Origin: Alkalilimnicola ehrlichii
GTDB taxonomy: Bacteria > Pseudomonadota > Gammaproteobacteria > Nitrococcales > AK92
NCBI RefSeq assembly: GCF_003399765.1
Contig: NZ_NFZV01000007.1
Coordinates: 146,848-210,847, forward strand
Length of the DNA: 64,000 nucleotides
Reading direction: 5' to 3'
The notes under the pieces: model-generated
The model's input: only the letters and a program-made list of their open reading frames with translations
Told to the model about the DNA's origin: nothing
Databases searched by the model: none
Translations under genes and position numbers: made by a program
Part shown: piece by piece, positions 44,882 to 54,290 of the stretch
Layout of the letters: every line of letters begins with the position of its first letter
Position numbering within the stretch: the first letter of the stretch is position 1

Positions 44882-46018
44882 ATGACCATGGTGCCGATCC
44901 TAAAAAATGAGCTGGAAGTCGGTATGATCGTGCCTTGGGCAGTATTCGACGGGCGAGGGTGGTTGTTGCTTCAGGCGGGTGCGACGGTTGCCTCCGCGAG
45001 GCAGCTCGAAGCGCTAGTTTTGCGTGGCGTTTATCGGTTAGAGGACAACGACGGACGGCGTAGCTATGTGGAGAGCGAGAACGCCGACCAACGCAGCGAA
45101 AGCGATTTCGGGTCGCCGTTCGAGCGTTTGGATAGCATTATCATGCGAATCCCCGGCATTTTCCGTTCGGCGTTGGAGCGACAGCCCCAGGCTGGGGAGC
45201 GTTTGCGTCGATTAGCCGGCGATTTGCGTCGCTTATATGCCGAGTATCCGGATGCGATGTTAGGTGCGGTGCATCTGACGCATGAGTACGAATACCCTGT
45301 GTGTCACCCTGTCCATTGCGTGTTCCTCTGCGAGATGATGGCGCACGCGTTCGGTTACGATGAGGCTCGGGCCGAAAGCCTGGCGGCTGCCGCGCTAAGC
45401 CAGAATATCAGCATGTTGCGCCTGCAGACGAGGCTGCATAACCAGGCAAAACCGTTGACCGAAGAGCAACGCCATCAAGTCGACGAGCATCCCGAGCAGA
45501 CGGTGAAGCTGTTGCGCGATATCGGCGTCGACGATTCGGTTTGGTTGCTGGCGGTTGCGCAGCACCATGAGCGGTTTGACGGAAAAGGCTACCCCTATGG
45601 GCTGGAGGGGATGGCGATCAGCCAGGAGGCGCAAATTATTGCCATCAGCGATCGCTATGCGGCGCTGATTTCTTCGCGCGGTTATCGAGATGGGATGACG
45701 GCGAAAGAGGGCTTGCGCGATATCTACTTGAGTCAGGATAAAGGCTACGCCTCGGCCTTTACCCAGCGGTTTATCCGAGAGATCGGCGTTTATCCGCCGG
45801 GTTCTTTTGTTAAATTGGCTAACGGTGAAGTCGGCATTGTCGTCAAGCGAGGCCGCTCGTCGCTGAAACCTGTGGTATCGAGTTACATCGGTCCTAGGGG
45901 GGCGCCGCTGCCGAGGCCGTTTCGGCGCGATACCGGGCAGTTGGCGTATGAGGTGAAGGGTACCTGTAAGCCCGATTTGAACTACCCGGTCAACCTAAGC
46001 AAGATTTGGTCAGTGTAA
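44882..46018 (+). CDS. HD-GYP-type protein with degenerate HD motif
   Basis: 378 residues. An N-terminal DUF3391-like part (MVPILKNELEVGMIVPWAVFDGRG) precedes an HD-GYP domain. Downstream motifs DEHPEQTVKLL and HHERFDGKGYPYGL are kept, but where the HD pair belongs (normally LLHDIGK) the sequence has AALSQNISML. The metal site for c-di-GMP hydrolysis is therefore incomplete, suggesting a binding or regulatory role. Possible involvement in c-di-GMP signalling with the PilZ protein 2 kb upstream is inference. GGGAGGGGGAGAG precedes the ATG. Confidence 0.85.
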   Translation: MTMVPILKNELEVGMIVPWAVFDGRGWLLLQAGATVASARQLEALVLRGVYRLEDNDGRRSYVESENADQRSESDFGSPFERLDSIIMRIPGIFRSALERQPQAGERLRRLAGDLRRLYAEYPDAMLGAVHLTHEYEYPVCHPVHCVFLCEMMAHAFGYDEARAESLAAAALSQNISMLRLQTRLHNQAKPLTEEQRHQVDEHPEQTVKLLRDIGVDDSVWLLAVAQHHERFDGKGYPYGLEGMAISQEAQIIAISDRYAALISSRGYRDGMTAKEGLRDIYLSQDKGYASAFTQRFIREIGVYPPGSFVKLANGEVGIVVKRGRSSLKPVVSSYIGPRGAPLPRPFRRDTGQLAYEVKGTCKPDLNYPVNLSKIWSV

Positions 46019-46053
46019 GGGTTGCCGATCGTGCGGCCTGTTTGTGTGGCGCC

Positions 46054-47475
46054 TTAAGCAAACAGGCCGTGTAAATACCAACAGCGCGGCGCACGCCGCT
46101 CCCTGAATATCCATAGTCGCTCGCCGTGGCTGTTGCTCGCGATGTAGTAGTCGCGGCTTACATCAACATCGTCCCACCAACCGCTTTCGATTCTTTCCGG
46201 GCCAAATTCCAGTATTAGAGGGCCTTTCCAATAAGGTAACCCTTCTCTCAGGGGTAGTTTTTGCGGTTGCGGCAACAACCAGAGCGGCCGAGGGGGAGAT
46301 TGTGTGTCGTTGCTATGCGAACCAGGAGGTGCATAGCGCCAGGCGCGTTCGGGCCGGTGTTCGGCGACTACCTGTAATCCATGCACGGCGTTTTTTCCTA
46401 AGCGAGCATGGAAGCGCTCAAGCAAATCATCGTCTTCCTCTACTCTATCCCGAATATCGAGTAAATCGTTCGTGGTCGGCTGATAAGCGTAAACACGGCC
46501 CGTAATGAGCTGGATGCATTCGGCTGGCGCAGTTAACGGCGTGTGTTCGAGACGGTGGCGAGCGAGCATAAGCAAATGACTGGCGGCCCGTTGCGGCGTT
46601 AAAAGACGAATATCTAAGCTTTGAGTGAGCGCATCGTCATCGGATAAAAGAATCCTAAGCTGCTGTACCCCGGCGTCTCGGCCGCGTAAGTAGCCTTCCA
46701 GCTCCAATAGCAGACGACGTAGGGCGAACAGTAGCGGTTCCGTTTCGGCAACGGGGGCGGGTAGCATTAATTTCCGCCTAAATCGAGGCGGTGGCGAGTA
46801 AGCGTGACGCGGGTCTGGCGCATAACCGAAGGCGCGGTCGAGCTGTTCGAGCGTCTCCAGTCCGAAACGACGGGAGAAACCGGCACGGGGCTGTTTTAGG
46901 CAATCGCCTAGTCGGTAAAGGCCTAAGGCGGTTAAGTGTTTGTGTTGCCGCTTATCCAGCGCGAGCACTTCGCAGGGTAAGGCCGATAGCTGAGCGTGCA
47001 GCGTGTCAGTATCGCAGGCTGGCTGGGTTTGCTTACCCTGACAGAGTAGCCAAGCTCCGCTGGGCGTTGGCGCAATCGCGTATCGCGCCCGCAAGCCTAA
47101 TGCCCTAAGGCCGGCGAGAATTTCTTTTACTAAATGCGATAAACCGTTGAACAAGCGTAGGCTGCCGGCAATTTCCAGTAGCAGGCCATTGGGCTGTTGC
47201 AGGCTAACCCAAGAGGTGAACTGCAAAGCCCAACCTGCTAATCGCTCAAGCGTTTCCTGTTCCGCGGTTAGGTTGCGCGGTAGTACGGCGAGCGTTGGAG
47301 CCAGGGCGTGGGCGGCACCGAGCGACATTTCTGGTTCTATGCCTAATCGCCGGGCGCTTAGGTTGACGGCTAACAGGCGTTTGCCTTCGATAACGGCAAG
47401 CGGTAGTTGTGCTTTTTGCGTGCGGGTATATACCGAAACGGGAAGCTGAGGTAACCATAGGGCAAGCCATAACAT
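46054..47475 (-). CDS. imuB: ImuB, inactive Y-family polymerase-like protein
   Basis: 473-residue protein of the Y-family polymerase fold that acts as the sliding-clamp adaptor of the damage-inducible mutasome. The N-terminus is MLWLALWLPQLPVSVY: the catalytic DxD/F-type start of active polymerases (DMDAFF) is replaced, as in ImuB. Other marks are NLSARRLGIEPEMSL and the C-terminal part WWDDVDVSRDYYIASNSHGERLWIF. It lies after imuA (124-nt gap) in the LexA region. The usual third member, dnaE2, is not next to it: an HD-GYP gene converges from the left. Confidence 0.88.
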   Translation of the reverse strand: MLWLALWLPQLPVSVYTRTQKAQLPLAVIEGKRLLAVNLSARRLGIEPEMSLGAAHALAPTLAVLPRNLTAEQETLERLAGWALQFTSWVSLQQPNGLLLEIAGSLRLFNGLSHLVKEILAGLRALGLRARYAIAPTPSGAWLLCQGKQTQPACDTDTLHAQLSALPCEVLALDKRQHKHLTALGLYRLGDCLKQPRAGFSRRFGLETLEQLDRAFGYAPDPRHAYSPPPRFRRKLMLPAPVAETEPLLFALRRLLLELEGYLRGRDAGVQQLRILLSDDDALTQSLDIRLLTPQRAASHLLMLARHRLEHTPLTAPAECIQLITGRVYAYQPTTNDLLDIRDRVEEDDDLLERFHARLGKNAVHGLQVVAEHRPERAWRYAPPGSHSNDTQSPPRPLWLLPQPQKLPLREGLPYWKGPLILEFGPERIESGWWDDVDVSRDYYIASNSHGERLWIFRERRAPRCWYLHGLFA

Positions 47476-47599
47476 AGTAGCCGCTGATCGTGAGCCGCGG
47501 TTTAACCGCGAGAAAAGGCATTAGCCGCCTGTTTGCCGACTTCCTGTCGTTGGAGGGGAGCCGTAGCTGCGACATGCTTAGTCGTTGCTAACGGCAGCT

Positions 47600-48376
47600 C
47601 TAGTTGCGGCTCGCTGGACGGGTCGTGCCTCGCGGCGGCATAGCCGGTCGCCGGGGGCGCTGCACGGAAGACATCGGCCAAGGGTGGTTTGGTTGAGGTT
47701 TGCTTGGCGCTTTAGCGGGCGTTCTCGGGACATTATGGTGCGTAGCGGGATCGTTCAGCTGTAAAGTCACGGTTCCGCCACTGCGACCGCCACGGCATTT
47801 AAGCAAATGCACTTTTATTTGCCCATAAGTGTGGTCGACGCAGAGGCGAAGGGCTGCGGGAGAGGCCTGCGCTGCGGCTTGCTCGTCTCGAAATAAAAGC
47901 CCCAGGGCACCGCCGGTTTCGGCAGCCAGTTGTAAGCGCCGCAGGCTCTGTTCGTCGATATGGCGCGGCCAAGCCAAGACGGCGCCGCAGGTCCCAGTGC
48001 GAAGAGCTTGCTCCAAAGCCCACAGGCCTTCTTTCGCCGTCCGCGGGTGTACCAGCAGAACACGGGAGAGATCGATGCCGCATCCCGCTAGGCTGGGCGC
48101 GTAGGGAATAAACGGCGGGGCGATAAAAGCGATCCAACGGCCTTGCCGACTGAGCCGGGAGAGGGCCGGCATGACTAGGCGCAATTCGCCGATACCGTTG
48201 TGTTCGTGCAGAATTTCGCTTAAAGCCCCGATAGGCCAGCCTCCGCCGGGGAGAGCGTTGTCGAGTTCGCTATAGCCGCTGCCGATATGGCGCTCGTCGC
48301 TATGCCGCTGTCGATCGCCAGCCCGCCAGATACTGGGCTGTTGTAGCAATTCGTCCAAGGCTTTGTTCTTGTTCAT
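47600..48376 (-). CDS. imuA: ImuA, SulA/RecA-like mutasome protein
   Basis: 258 residues. RecA-fold traces: YSELDNALPGGGWPIGALSEILHEHNGIGELRL, with the Walker A replaced by EHNGIGE, then a Walker B-like ALGLLF. It works with ImuB and DnaE2 in error-prone repair. The C-terminal 40 residues are Pro/Arg-rich and probably disordered. ATG 48376 follows CGAGG; a TTG two codons upstream is possible. The gap of 122 nt to lexA shows no clear SOS box of its own, so it is probably read with lexA. Confidence 0.85.
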   Translation of the reverse strand: MNKNKALDELLQQPSIWRAGDRQRHSDERHIGSGYSELDNALPGGGWPIGALSEILHEHNGIGELRLVMPALSRLSRQGRWIAFIAPPFIPYAPSLAGCGIDLSRVLLVHPRTAKEGLWALEQALRTGTCGAVLAWPRHIDEQSLRRLQLAAETGGALGLLFRDEQAAAQASPAALRLCVDHTYGQIKVHLLKCRGGRSGGTVTLQLNDPATHHNVPRTPAKAPSKPQPNHPWPMSSVQRPRRPAMPPRGTTRPASRN

Positions 48377-48498
48377 GAGCAACCTCGTTGATCCCGCAGG
48401 TGGTGATCAGGCGAAAAGCCGTTCTCTGCTGCCGCAGTTGTAGACCTTACAGCGACCCGTTAGCGGCATTGCGCAGTGCTTATGTGCTTGCTGCTGTG

Positions 48499-49101
48499 TT
48501 AAAGCAAGCTGCCGTTACGTATGATGCCGACGCCAATACCTTCGATAATCACCGGCTCGCGCCGGAGGTCGACTTCGATGGGTTCGAAGTCCGGGTTCTC
48601 AGGCAGTAGCCTTACTAAGTGTTGGCGCCGCTCCAAACGTTTAACGGTGACTTCATCTTGTAAGCGCGCCACTACGATCTGTCCGTCGCGGGCTTCGCTC
48701 GTTTTGTGTACGGCGAGCAAGTCTTCATCCAGAATCCCGGCGTCCCGCATGCTCATACCGCGTACCTTGAGTAGGTAATCTGCTCGTGGAGTGAATAGAT
48801 CGGGGCTGATGTCATAGCGCCGGTCGATATGCTCTTCAGCAAGCAGGGGGCTGCCGGCGGCGACGCGGCCGACCACGGGCAAACCGTTTTCCGTCAACAG
48901 GCGGATACCGCGCGAGGCGCCGGGAACCAGCTCAATCGCCCCTTTTCGGGCTAGCGCCTTGAGATGGTCTTCTGCGGCGTTAACCGAGCGAAACCCTAAG
49001 GCTTTGGCAATTTCGGCCCGCGTTGGCGGCATCCCCGACTCGGCCATATGGTCCCTGATCAGTTCCAGTATTTCGGTCTGCCGTGGTGTGAGTTTTTGCA
49101 T
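48499..49101 (-). CDS. lexA: SOS repressor LexA
   Basis: 200-residue self-cleaving repressor. The winged helix has [23 protein letters not shown]; the cleavage site is Ala82-Gly83 (VAAGSP), and the catalytic pair is Ser117 (RGMSMRD) and Lys154 (VTVKRLE), at nearly the E. coli positions. An SOS box lies 15 nt upstream of the start, giving autoregulation. It heads the lexA-imuA-imuB unit and is divergent from relA. Confidence 0.96.
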   Translation of the reverse strand: MQKLTPRQTEILELIRDHMAESGMPPTRAEIAKALGFRSVNAAEDHLKALARKGAIELVPGASRGIRLLTENGLPVVGRVAAGSPLLAEEHIDRRYDISPDLFTPRADYLLKVRGMSMRDAGILDEDLLAVHKTSEARDGQIVVARLQDEVTVKRLERRQHLVRLLPENPDFEPIEVDLRREPVIIEGIGVGIIRNGSLL

Positions 49102-49115
49102 ACAACCTCCCTTTG

Positions 49116-49131
49116 CTGGTTATTTTTACAG
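49116..49131 (-). promoter_or_regulatory. SOS (LexA) box
   Basis: CTGGTTATTTTTACAG matches CTG(T)-N8-ACAG with one deviation. It sits 15 nt before the lexA ATG in the lexA-relA divergent region, as expected for autoregulation of lexA-imuA-imuB. Confidence 0.75.
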
Positions 49132-49274
49132 TATTGGGCCTGTGCGATGCAAGCGAAAGATGGCTATGTCCGAGGAGGTTAATCTCGATTAGGAGACAGG
49201 TTATTTACCTTGAAGGCTCAGGCTGGGTTAGAATGGCGCCGATTTTCGCGTTCCAGCTAAGACATATTACGCAC

Positions 49275-51497
49275 ATGGTTAGTGTAAACGCCGAGCTCAG
49301 CGAGTTGCTCGCTGACGATACGCTCCAGTTCGATACCTGGCTCGGCCACCTGCCGATAAGCTTCAATGAGGCCGATCAGGCGCTTTTGAAAAGAGCCTGG
49401 GATACCGCTCGTCAACAGTATGGCGATGAGCGACGGCCAAGCGGCGAGACCTATTTTACCCATGCGTTGACAGTGGCGAGTTTGATTGCCGAGCTACGGC
49501 TCGATGCAGAAACGCTAGCCGCTGCGGTGTTGCATGATTTGCCGCCGCTGGAGCGTTTCGATGCCAAGGCGCTGGAAAGCGATTTCGGCATCGATGTGGT
49601 GAATCTGATCGGCGGCGTGTCGCGCATGGAGGTGATTAACGCCCTGCACGACAATGCCGAGGCCGTCATGCCGGAGTCGGAGCATGCCGAGGCATTGCGT
49701 AAGATGCTGTTGGCTATGGCTCAGGATGTGCGTGTGGTCTTTATCATCCTCGCTGAGCGGCTGGACGATATGCGTAATCTAAAGCATCGTTCCTTAGCCG
49801 AGCAGGAAGCCTTCGCTCGCGAGACGCAAGATCTGTATGCTCCGCTGGCTAATCGTCTGGGCCTCTGGCGCTTGAAATGGGAGTTGGAGGATCTGTGTTT
49901 TCGGTATTTGGAGCCGGGCACGTACAAACATATTGCGCGTATGCTTGCCGAGCGGCGCGTGGACCGCGAGCGTTATATTGCCGAAGTCAACCAGCAGCTG
50001 CGCGACGCCTTGCAAAAGGCTGGCATCGAAGCGGAGGTTAATGGGCGGCCGAAGCATCTATTTAGTATTTGGCGCAAAATGCAGCGAAAGGGGTCGGGTA
50101 TCGACGGCTTGTTCGATATCCGCGCGCTGCGGGTGATGGTTAAGGACGTTGCCACCTGCTACGCCGTACTGGGTGTGGTGCATAGTCTTTGGCGGCATAT
50201 CCCCAAAGAATTCGACGATTACATCGCCACGCCGAAGGAGAATAATTACCGCTCTTTGCATACAGCCGTGGTGGGGCCGGAAGGTAAGACTTTGGAAGTG
50301 CAGATTCGCACTTACGAGATGCACCAGCAGGCAGAGCTTGGGATTGCGGCGCATTGGCGTTACAAAGAAGGCGGCTCGCAGGATCAATCCTACGAGCAGA
50401 AAATCGCCTGGCTACGCCAGATCCTGGAGTGGGGGCAGGAAGAAGACGGAGCGGAAGATTTCATTAGCCGTTTTAAGGCGGAAATTTTCGAGGATCGTGT
50501 TTACGTTATCAGTCCGCGCGGCGATGTCATCGACCTCCCGCGCGGGGCGACGCCGCTGGATTTTGCCTATCACGTCCATAGCGATATCGGCCATCGTTGC
50601 CGAGGCGCTAAAGTTAATGGTCGTATCGTGCCGCTGACCTACGAGCTCAAGAACGGCGAGCAGGTGGAGATTTTAACCGCTCGACATAGCAAGCCGAGCC
50701 GGGATTGGCTCAGCCCGGGCGCAGGCTATTTGCGCAGCTCTCGAGCGCGGTCGAAGGTTAAGGCCTGGTTCCGCCAGCAGGATCAAGAGCTGAACGTGAC
50801 AGCCGGTCGGCATGCCCTGGATCGGGAGTTGCATCGTTTGGGGGTGCAGGACGTGAGTTTGGAGCGGTTGGCGCAAAAGAGCCGCTTCCCGAAGGTCGAG
50901 GACTTCTTGGCAGCTATTGGGCGTAACGATATTACCAGTAGCCAGATCGCCAATCTGCTGACCGATCAGATTCTACCCAAGCCGGATGTGTCGTTGGAGG
51001 TTATCCCGACCGGTACGCCTTCAAGCGATAAGAAACGTTCGGGCGCCAGCGACGATGTAACGATTTATGGTGTCGGTAATTTGTTAACGCGATTGGCGCG
51101 TTGTTGCAAGCCGGCGCCGGGCGACCCCATTGTCGGATTTATTACTCGTGGCCAAGGGGTGACGATTCATCGGCGCGACTGCCGCAATCTTTCCCGATTA
51201 AGCGAGAGCGAAGGAGAGCGTTTAATCGAGGTGAGCTGGACGCGGCCGGGCGATAAAGCTTACCCGGTGGATATCGAAGTCGATGCCGTGGATCGGCAAG
51301 GGCTGTTGCGCGATGTGTCGGCCGTGCTGTCGAACGAGAAGATTAACGTTCTAGGCGTAAATACCCGAACCGACCCTCGCGATCACCGAGCGCGCATGAC
51401 GTTGACGATGGAAATCCGCGATGTCGCCCAGATGAGCCGGATTATGCATCGCATTGCCAGTTTACGTAATGTGCTCGACGTGCGTCGGCGCACATAA
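49275..51497 (+). CDS. relA: GTP pyrophosphokinase RelA
   Basis: 740-residue (p)ppGpp synthetase of the stringent response, ribosome associated. N-terminal HD-like region: THALTVASL and VLHDLPPLERFD keep H and HD, but the ED pair and the D--N of LADRLHN (here LAERLDD) are lost, so hydrolysis is not expected. The synthetase has GRPKHLFSIWRKM, EFDDYIATPKENNYRSLHT (the RelA-type EFDD motif) and EVQIRTYEMHQQAELGIAAHW. A TGS domain (VYVISPRGDVIDLPRGATPLDFAY), the zinc-finger-like CCKPAPGDPIVGFITRG and a C-terminal ACT domain follow. The ATG 49275 gives nearly the E. coli length of 744. Confidence 0.94.
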   Translation: MVSVNAELSELLADDTLQFDTWLGHLPISFNEADQALLKRAWDTARQQYGDERRPSGETYFTHALTVASLIAELRLDAETLAAAVLHDLPPLERFDAKALESDFGIDVVNLIGGVSRMEVINALHDNAEAVMPESEHAEALRKMLLAMAQDVRVVFIILAERLDDMRNLKHRSLAEQEAFARETQDLYAPLANRLGLWRLKWELEDLCFRYLEPGTYKHIARMLAERRVDRERYIAEVNQQLRDALQKAGIEAEVNGRPKHLFSIWRKMQRKGSGIDGLFDIRALRVMVKDVATCYAVLGVVHSLWRHIPKEFDDYIATPKENNYRSLHTAVVGPEGKTLEVQIRTYEMHQQAELGIAAHWRYKEGGSQDQSYEQKIAWLRQILEWGQEEDGAEDFISRFKAEIFEDRVYVISPRGDVIDLPRGATPLDFAYHVHSDIGHRCRGAKVNGRIVPLTYELKNGEQVEILTARHSKPSRDWLSPGAGYLRSSRARSKVKAWFRQQDQELNVTAGRHALDRELHRLGVQDVSLERLAQKSRFPKVEDFLAAIGRNDITSSQIANLLTDQILPKPDVSLEVIPTGTPSSDKKRSGASDDVTIYGVGNLLTRLARCCKPAPGDPIVGFITRGQGVTIHRRDCRNLSRLSESEGERLIEVSWTRPGDKAYPVDIEVDAVDRQGLLRDVSAVLSNEKINVLGVNTRTDPRDHRARMTLTMEIRDVAQMSRIMHRIASLRNVLDVRRRT

Positions 51498-51674
51498 GTG
51501 TAAGCTGCTTAGGGTGCCGTGCTGAATAGGCGGGCGCTCAAGCTCGTCTATTGCTTCTTCTTTTCTCGACCCCCATTTCTTGTCTACTTCTCCCGCTTCG
51601 CTTTTTTGCGCATGCCGTCGTGTTCTCGATGATGCGTACGGTGTGTGTCTCCCCCTAAAGAAAAAGGAGTTTCC

Positions 51675-52604
51675 ATGGAAGGGTTTAATGCTTCCGGGAT
51701 ACAGAGCTTATCGGAACTGCCGGTGCCGGTTGAGTGGTTGTATGTCGGCGTGGCGATTACGCTGTTGTTGGTGGCGATGGTCTCTATCCGTTGGTCGCTA
51801 CGGGCCCGGCAAATCCTTGCCGAAGAAAATAGAGCGCGCGACGCCGAACAGCGATCTCAACAATTGAAACGAGACGTTTTTCTACCCGCTGCGGAAGCCA
51901 TGGCGCGCGCGCAAGACTTTCTCGGTAAGTTTCCGGGTAAAAACTGGACGAAAGAGGAAGGGAGCGTTGTCGTCGATTATCTCAATGGCGCCTTAGGCAA
52001 AGTGAATGTGGTGGGTGGCGAGCACGCGATAAGAACCACCATGGCCGTCGCTACCGAGTTCAGTATGGGGTATATGACGCTAACCACGCGGCAGCGCCCG
52101 ATCTGGGATTTGGAGCAAGAAGTGGAGGGGGTCGATAGCAAAATCTCGCATATGGCGTATGAGCGAGACCAGCTATTGGCGCAAATTACGCGTGTGGCCG
52201 GCGAGGGGATGCAAGAGCAGGGGATTTGGAACGACCTTAATCTTCGTTTCGATCGTTTGCAGCGGCAAATAACCGGTGCGCTTGATGAGCGGACGAGGAT
52301 GATGCGCGAGCGTAATCGACTCAAGCACGAATTAGCCCTAGAAGCTGCTAAGTCTTCATTAAAGCTCGCTAAGTTAACTATTCCGGCATACCTTGCCATT
52401 CGTGATGAGCTCGATAGTCCGATCGACGATGACGAATATCGCATTCTGGCGCATAGCAGTATCGACGAGCTAGAAGAGGCCGTACGCCGGTTAAGTACCA
52501 AGAATACGCCGGCAGCCGCTAAGAAGTCTTCGGAGCATGCTACGCGCAAGCAAGAAGAGGCGCCGCATGAACGGAATCTGCGTATGGTATTAAAAGGCGA
52601 TTGA
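51675..52604 (+). CDS. Membrane-anchored coiled-coil protein of unknown function
   Basis: 309 residues. One TM segment at about 20-42 (VEWLYVGVAITLLLVAMVSIRWSL); the rest is cytoplasmic or periplasmic, strongly helical and charged, with heptad-like stretches (WDLEQEVEGVDSKISHMAYERDQLL, seen in parts, and RFDRLQRQITGALDERTRMMRERNRLKHEL). The C-terminal 40 residues are Lys/Glu/Ala-rich and look disordered. No family recognised. AAAAAGGAG precedes the ATG. It starts a three-gene run with a secreted acidic protein and a histidine kinase. Confidence 0.75.
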   Translation: MEGFNASGIQSLSELPVPVEWLYVGVAITLLLVAMVSIRWSLRARQILAEENRARDAEQRSQQLKRDVFLPAAEAMARAQDFLGKFPGKNWTKEEGSVVVDYLNGALGKVNVVGGEHAIRTTMAVATEFSMGYMTLTTRQRPIWDLEQEVEGVDSKISHMAYERDQLLAQITRVAGEGMQEQGIWNDLNLRFDRLQRQITGALDERTRMMRERNRLKHELALEAAKSSLKLAKLTIPAYLAIRDELDSPIDDDEYRILAHSSIDELEEAVRRLSTKNTPAAAKKSSEHATRKQEEAPHERNLRMVLKGD

Positions 52605-52753
52605 TTAGGCTTTCCTTGTGGAGAGGCTGGCATGCCCTCAGATTCGGCTAATAGGCCGGTTGCTGCTTGGTTGCTCACGAAAGTGAGAGGGCGGGCAGTT
52701 GCCCATTGCACGATCGCAGCAGGGGCTTTAGCCCCGAACGGGAGATGTTGCCG

Positions 52754-53365
52754 ATGACAGTCGAACGCCGTCCACTCCGTTATAGCCTCTGTATCCTGAG
52801 TATTCTGATTATTGGTTTGTTTCTCGGCAGTCAAGCGTTGGCCGCGCAGCCCGCTCCTGCGCCGGTTCCGGAAGGCGAGGTGATGCCGGAGGCTGACGAT
52901 GACCTCTTAGAGCTTGAGCTGGAGCTGGTGATGTTGCAGCAGCGTTTGGAGGAAATTCAAATGGCCGCTTTGGATGCCAATCCAGAGCTGGAGCAACAAG
53001 CCGAAGAGCTGAGTACCATCATGGTTGCTGCGATGGAGGAAGAGGGGTTCAATCCACAGCAGAGCATATCGCGGATCGAGGAAATCCAGATGGCTTTGCA
53101 ACAGCCTGATCTTACCCCGGAAGAGCAGATGGCACTGATGGAAGAGGCGGAATCAGAGTACCTGCTGCTTGAGCAGGCGCAAATGGCGGTAATGGAGGAT
53201 GAGCAGGTTCAGGCCGCTCACGAGCAGTTCGAAGAGAACGTTATGACCGCGATGCAGGAGCAAGATCCGGAAACGGAAGAGATTATCGCCGAGTTTACCG
53301 AGAAGCATCAGGAATACGAAGAGCGGCAGGCTGAGCACGCCATGCCCGGTACTGTTCCGAATTAA
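52754..53365 (+). CDS. Secreted acidic helical protein of unknown function
   Basis: 203 residues with a cleavable signal peptide (RRPLRYSLCILSILIIGLFLGSQALA). The mature protein is very acidic, with Glu, Gln and Met-rich helices such as DLLELELELVMLQQRLEEIQMAAL and YLLLEQAQMAVMEDEQV, and no Cys. No family recognised; a periplasmic metal- or protein-binding chaperone would fit the composition but is a guess. ATG 52754 follows GGGAG; upstream in-frame ATG codons at 52667 and 52745 are weaker. Confidence 0.7.
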   Translation: MTVERRPLRYSLCILSILIIGLFLGSQALAAQPAPAPVPEGEVMPEADDDLLELELELVMLQQRLEEIQMAALDANPELEQQAEELSTIMVAAMEEEGFNPQQSISRIEEIQMALQQPDLTPEEQMALMEEAESEYLLLEQAQMAVMEDEQVQAAHEQFEENVMTAMQEQDPETEEIIAEFTEKHQEYEERQAEHAMPGTVPN

Positions 53366-53370
53366 GCGAT

Positions 53371-54270
53371 ATGCTTGCCGATAAGCTTGCCGCTGGTTTT
53401 GCTGCTGGCCTTTCGGGTGCGTTGCTCTGGCGGCACTATGCCAATCGCTTTCGTCGACCATACGCCTCCGGCGGCTCTGCCGCGCCGGAGGCGCGCTCTG
53501 TAGGAGGCAAGAATCTGCGGGAAGCGCTCCGGGAATTGCGGGCAGAGCGAGACGAGCTTCAGCTCGAGCTGGAAGTTGCGGATGCTGCTAGGCGGCGAGC
53601 TGAGGATAACTTGGAGCATTTCACTTACGTCGTCTCCCACGACTTGCAAGAGCCTTTGCGGATGGTGATTGGTTTCAGCCAATTATTAGAGAAGCGCTAT
53701 GCCGAGCCGTTGGATGACGAAGGGAGGGAGTTTCTGGAGCTTACCACGGCAAGTGCGCTACGCATGTCGGCTATGTTGGGCGTCGTACTGCAACTGTCCC
53801 GTATTCTCCGAGAGCCGGTATCCGGTACGGAGGTCGATCTGAATGCTGTGATTGAAGATCTGCGCGAAGAGTTTGCTAATCAGTTAAATACCGCGGACGC
53901 TAAACTTGAGATCGGTGCTTTACCCATGGTGCAAGGCAGCCGTCAATTATTGGAGATGGCGCTTTGGAATCTATTGGATAATGCATTGAAATTCCGCGGA
54001 AAAAAGCCGCCCCGAATCACGGTCTCGTCGGCTCGACTCGGCTCGGAGTGGGAAATTGCAGTGACCGACAATGGTATCGGTCTGGACCCTCAGTTCGCCG
54101 AGCGAATCTTTCAGCCCTTTCAGCGTTTGCATACTGAGGAAGAGTATCCCGGATTAGGAGCTGGGCTCGCGCGTGTCCAGTGGGCTGTGGCCCGTCATGG
54201 GGGGCGGGTCGGAGTAGAGTCGGAGCCTGGAGCCGGAGCGCGCTTTTGGTTTACTTTACCTGCAAATTAA
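53371..54270 (+). CDS. Histidine kinase with short membrane anchor
   Basis: 299 residues. A hydrophobic N-terminus (LAAGFAAGLSGALLW) is followed by a coiled coil (REALRELRAERDELQLELEVADAARRRAEDN), the HisKA segment FTYVVSHDLQEPLRMVIGFSQLL with the phosphoacceptor His, and an HATPase domain with NLLDNALKF, TDNGIGLDPQF and PGLGAGLA. There is no sensor domain beyond the anchor, and no response regulator is adjacent, so it is an orphan kinase. It lies 5 nt after the acidic secreted protein, which may be its partner. Confidence 0.85.
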   Translation: MLADKLAAGFAAGLSGALLWRHYANRFRRPYASGGSAAPEARSVGGKNLREALRELRAERDELQLELEVADAARRRAEDNLEHFTYVVSHDLQEPLRMVIGFSQLLEKRYAEPLDDEGREFLELTTASALRMSAMLGVVLQLSRILREPVSGTEVDLNAVIEDLREEFANQLNTADAKLEIGALPMVQGSRQLLEMALWNLLDNALKFRGKKPPRITVSSARLGSEWEIAVTDNGIGLDPQFAERIFQPFQRLHTEEEYPGLGAGLARVQWAVARHGGRVGVESEPGAGARFWFTLPAN

Positions 54271-54290
54271 CAGAACAGAGTGCCAATTGC

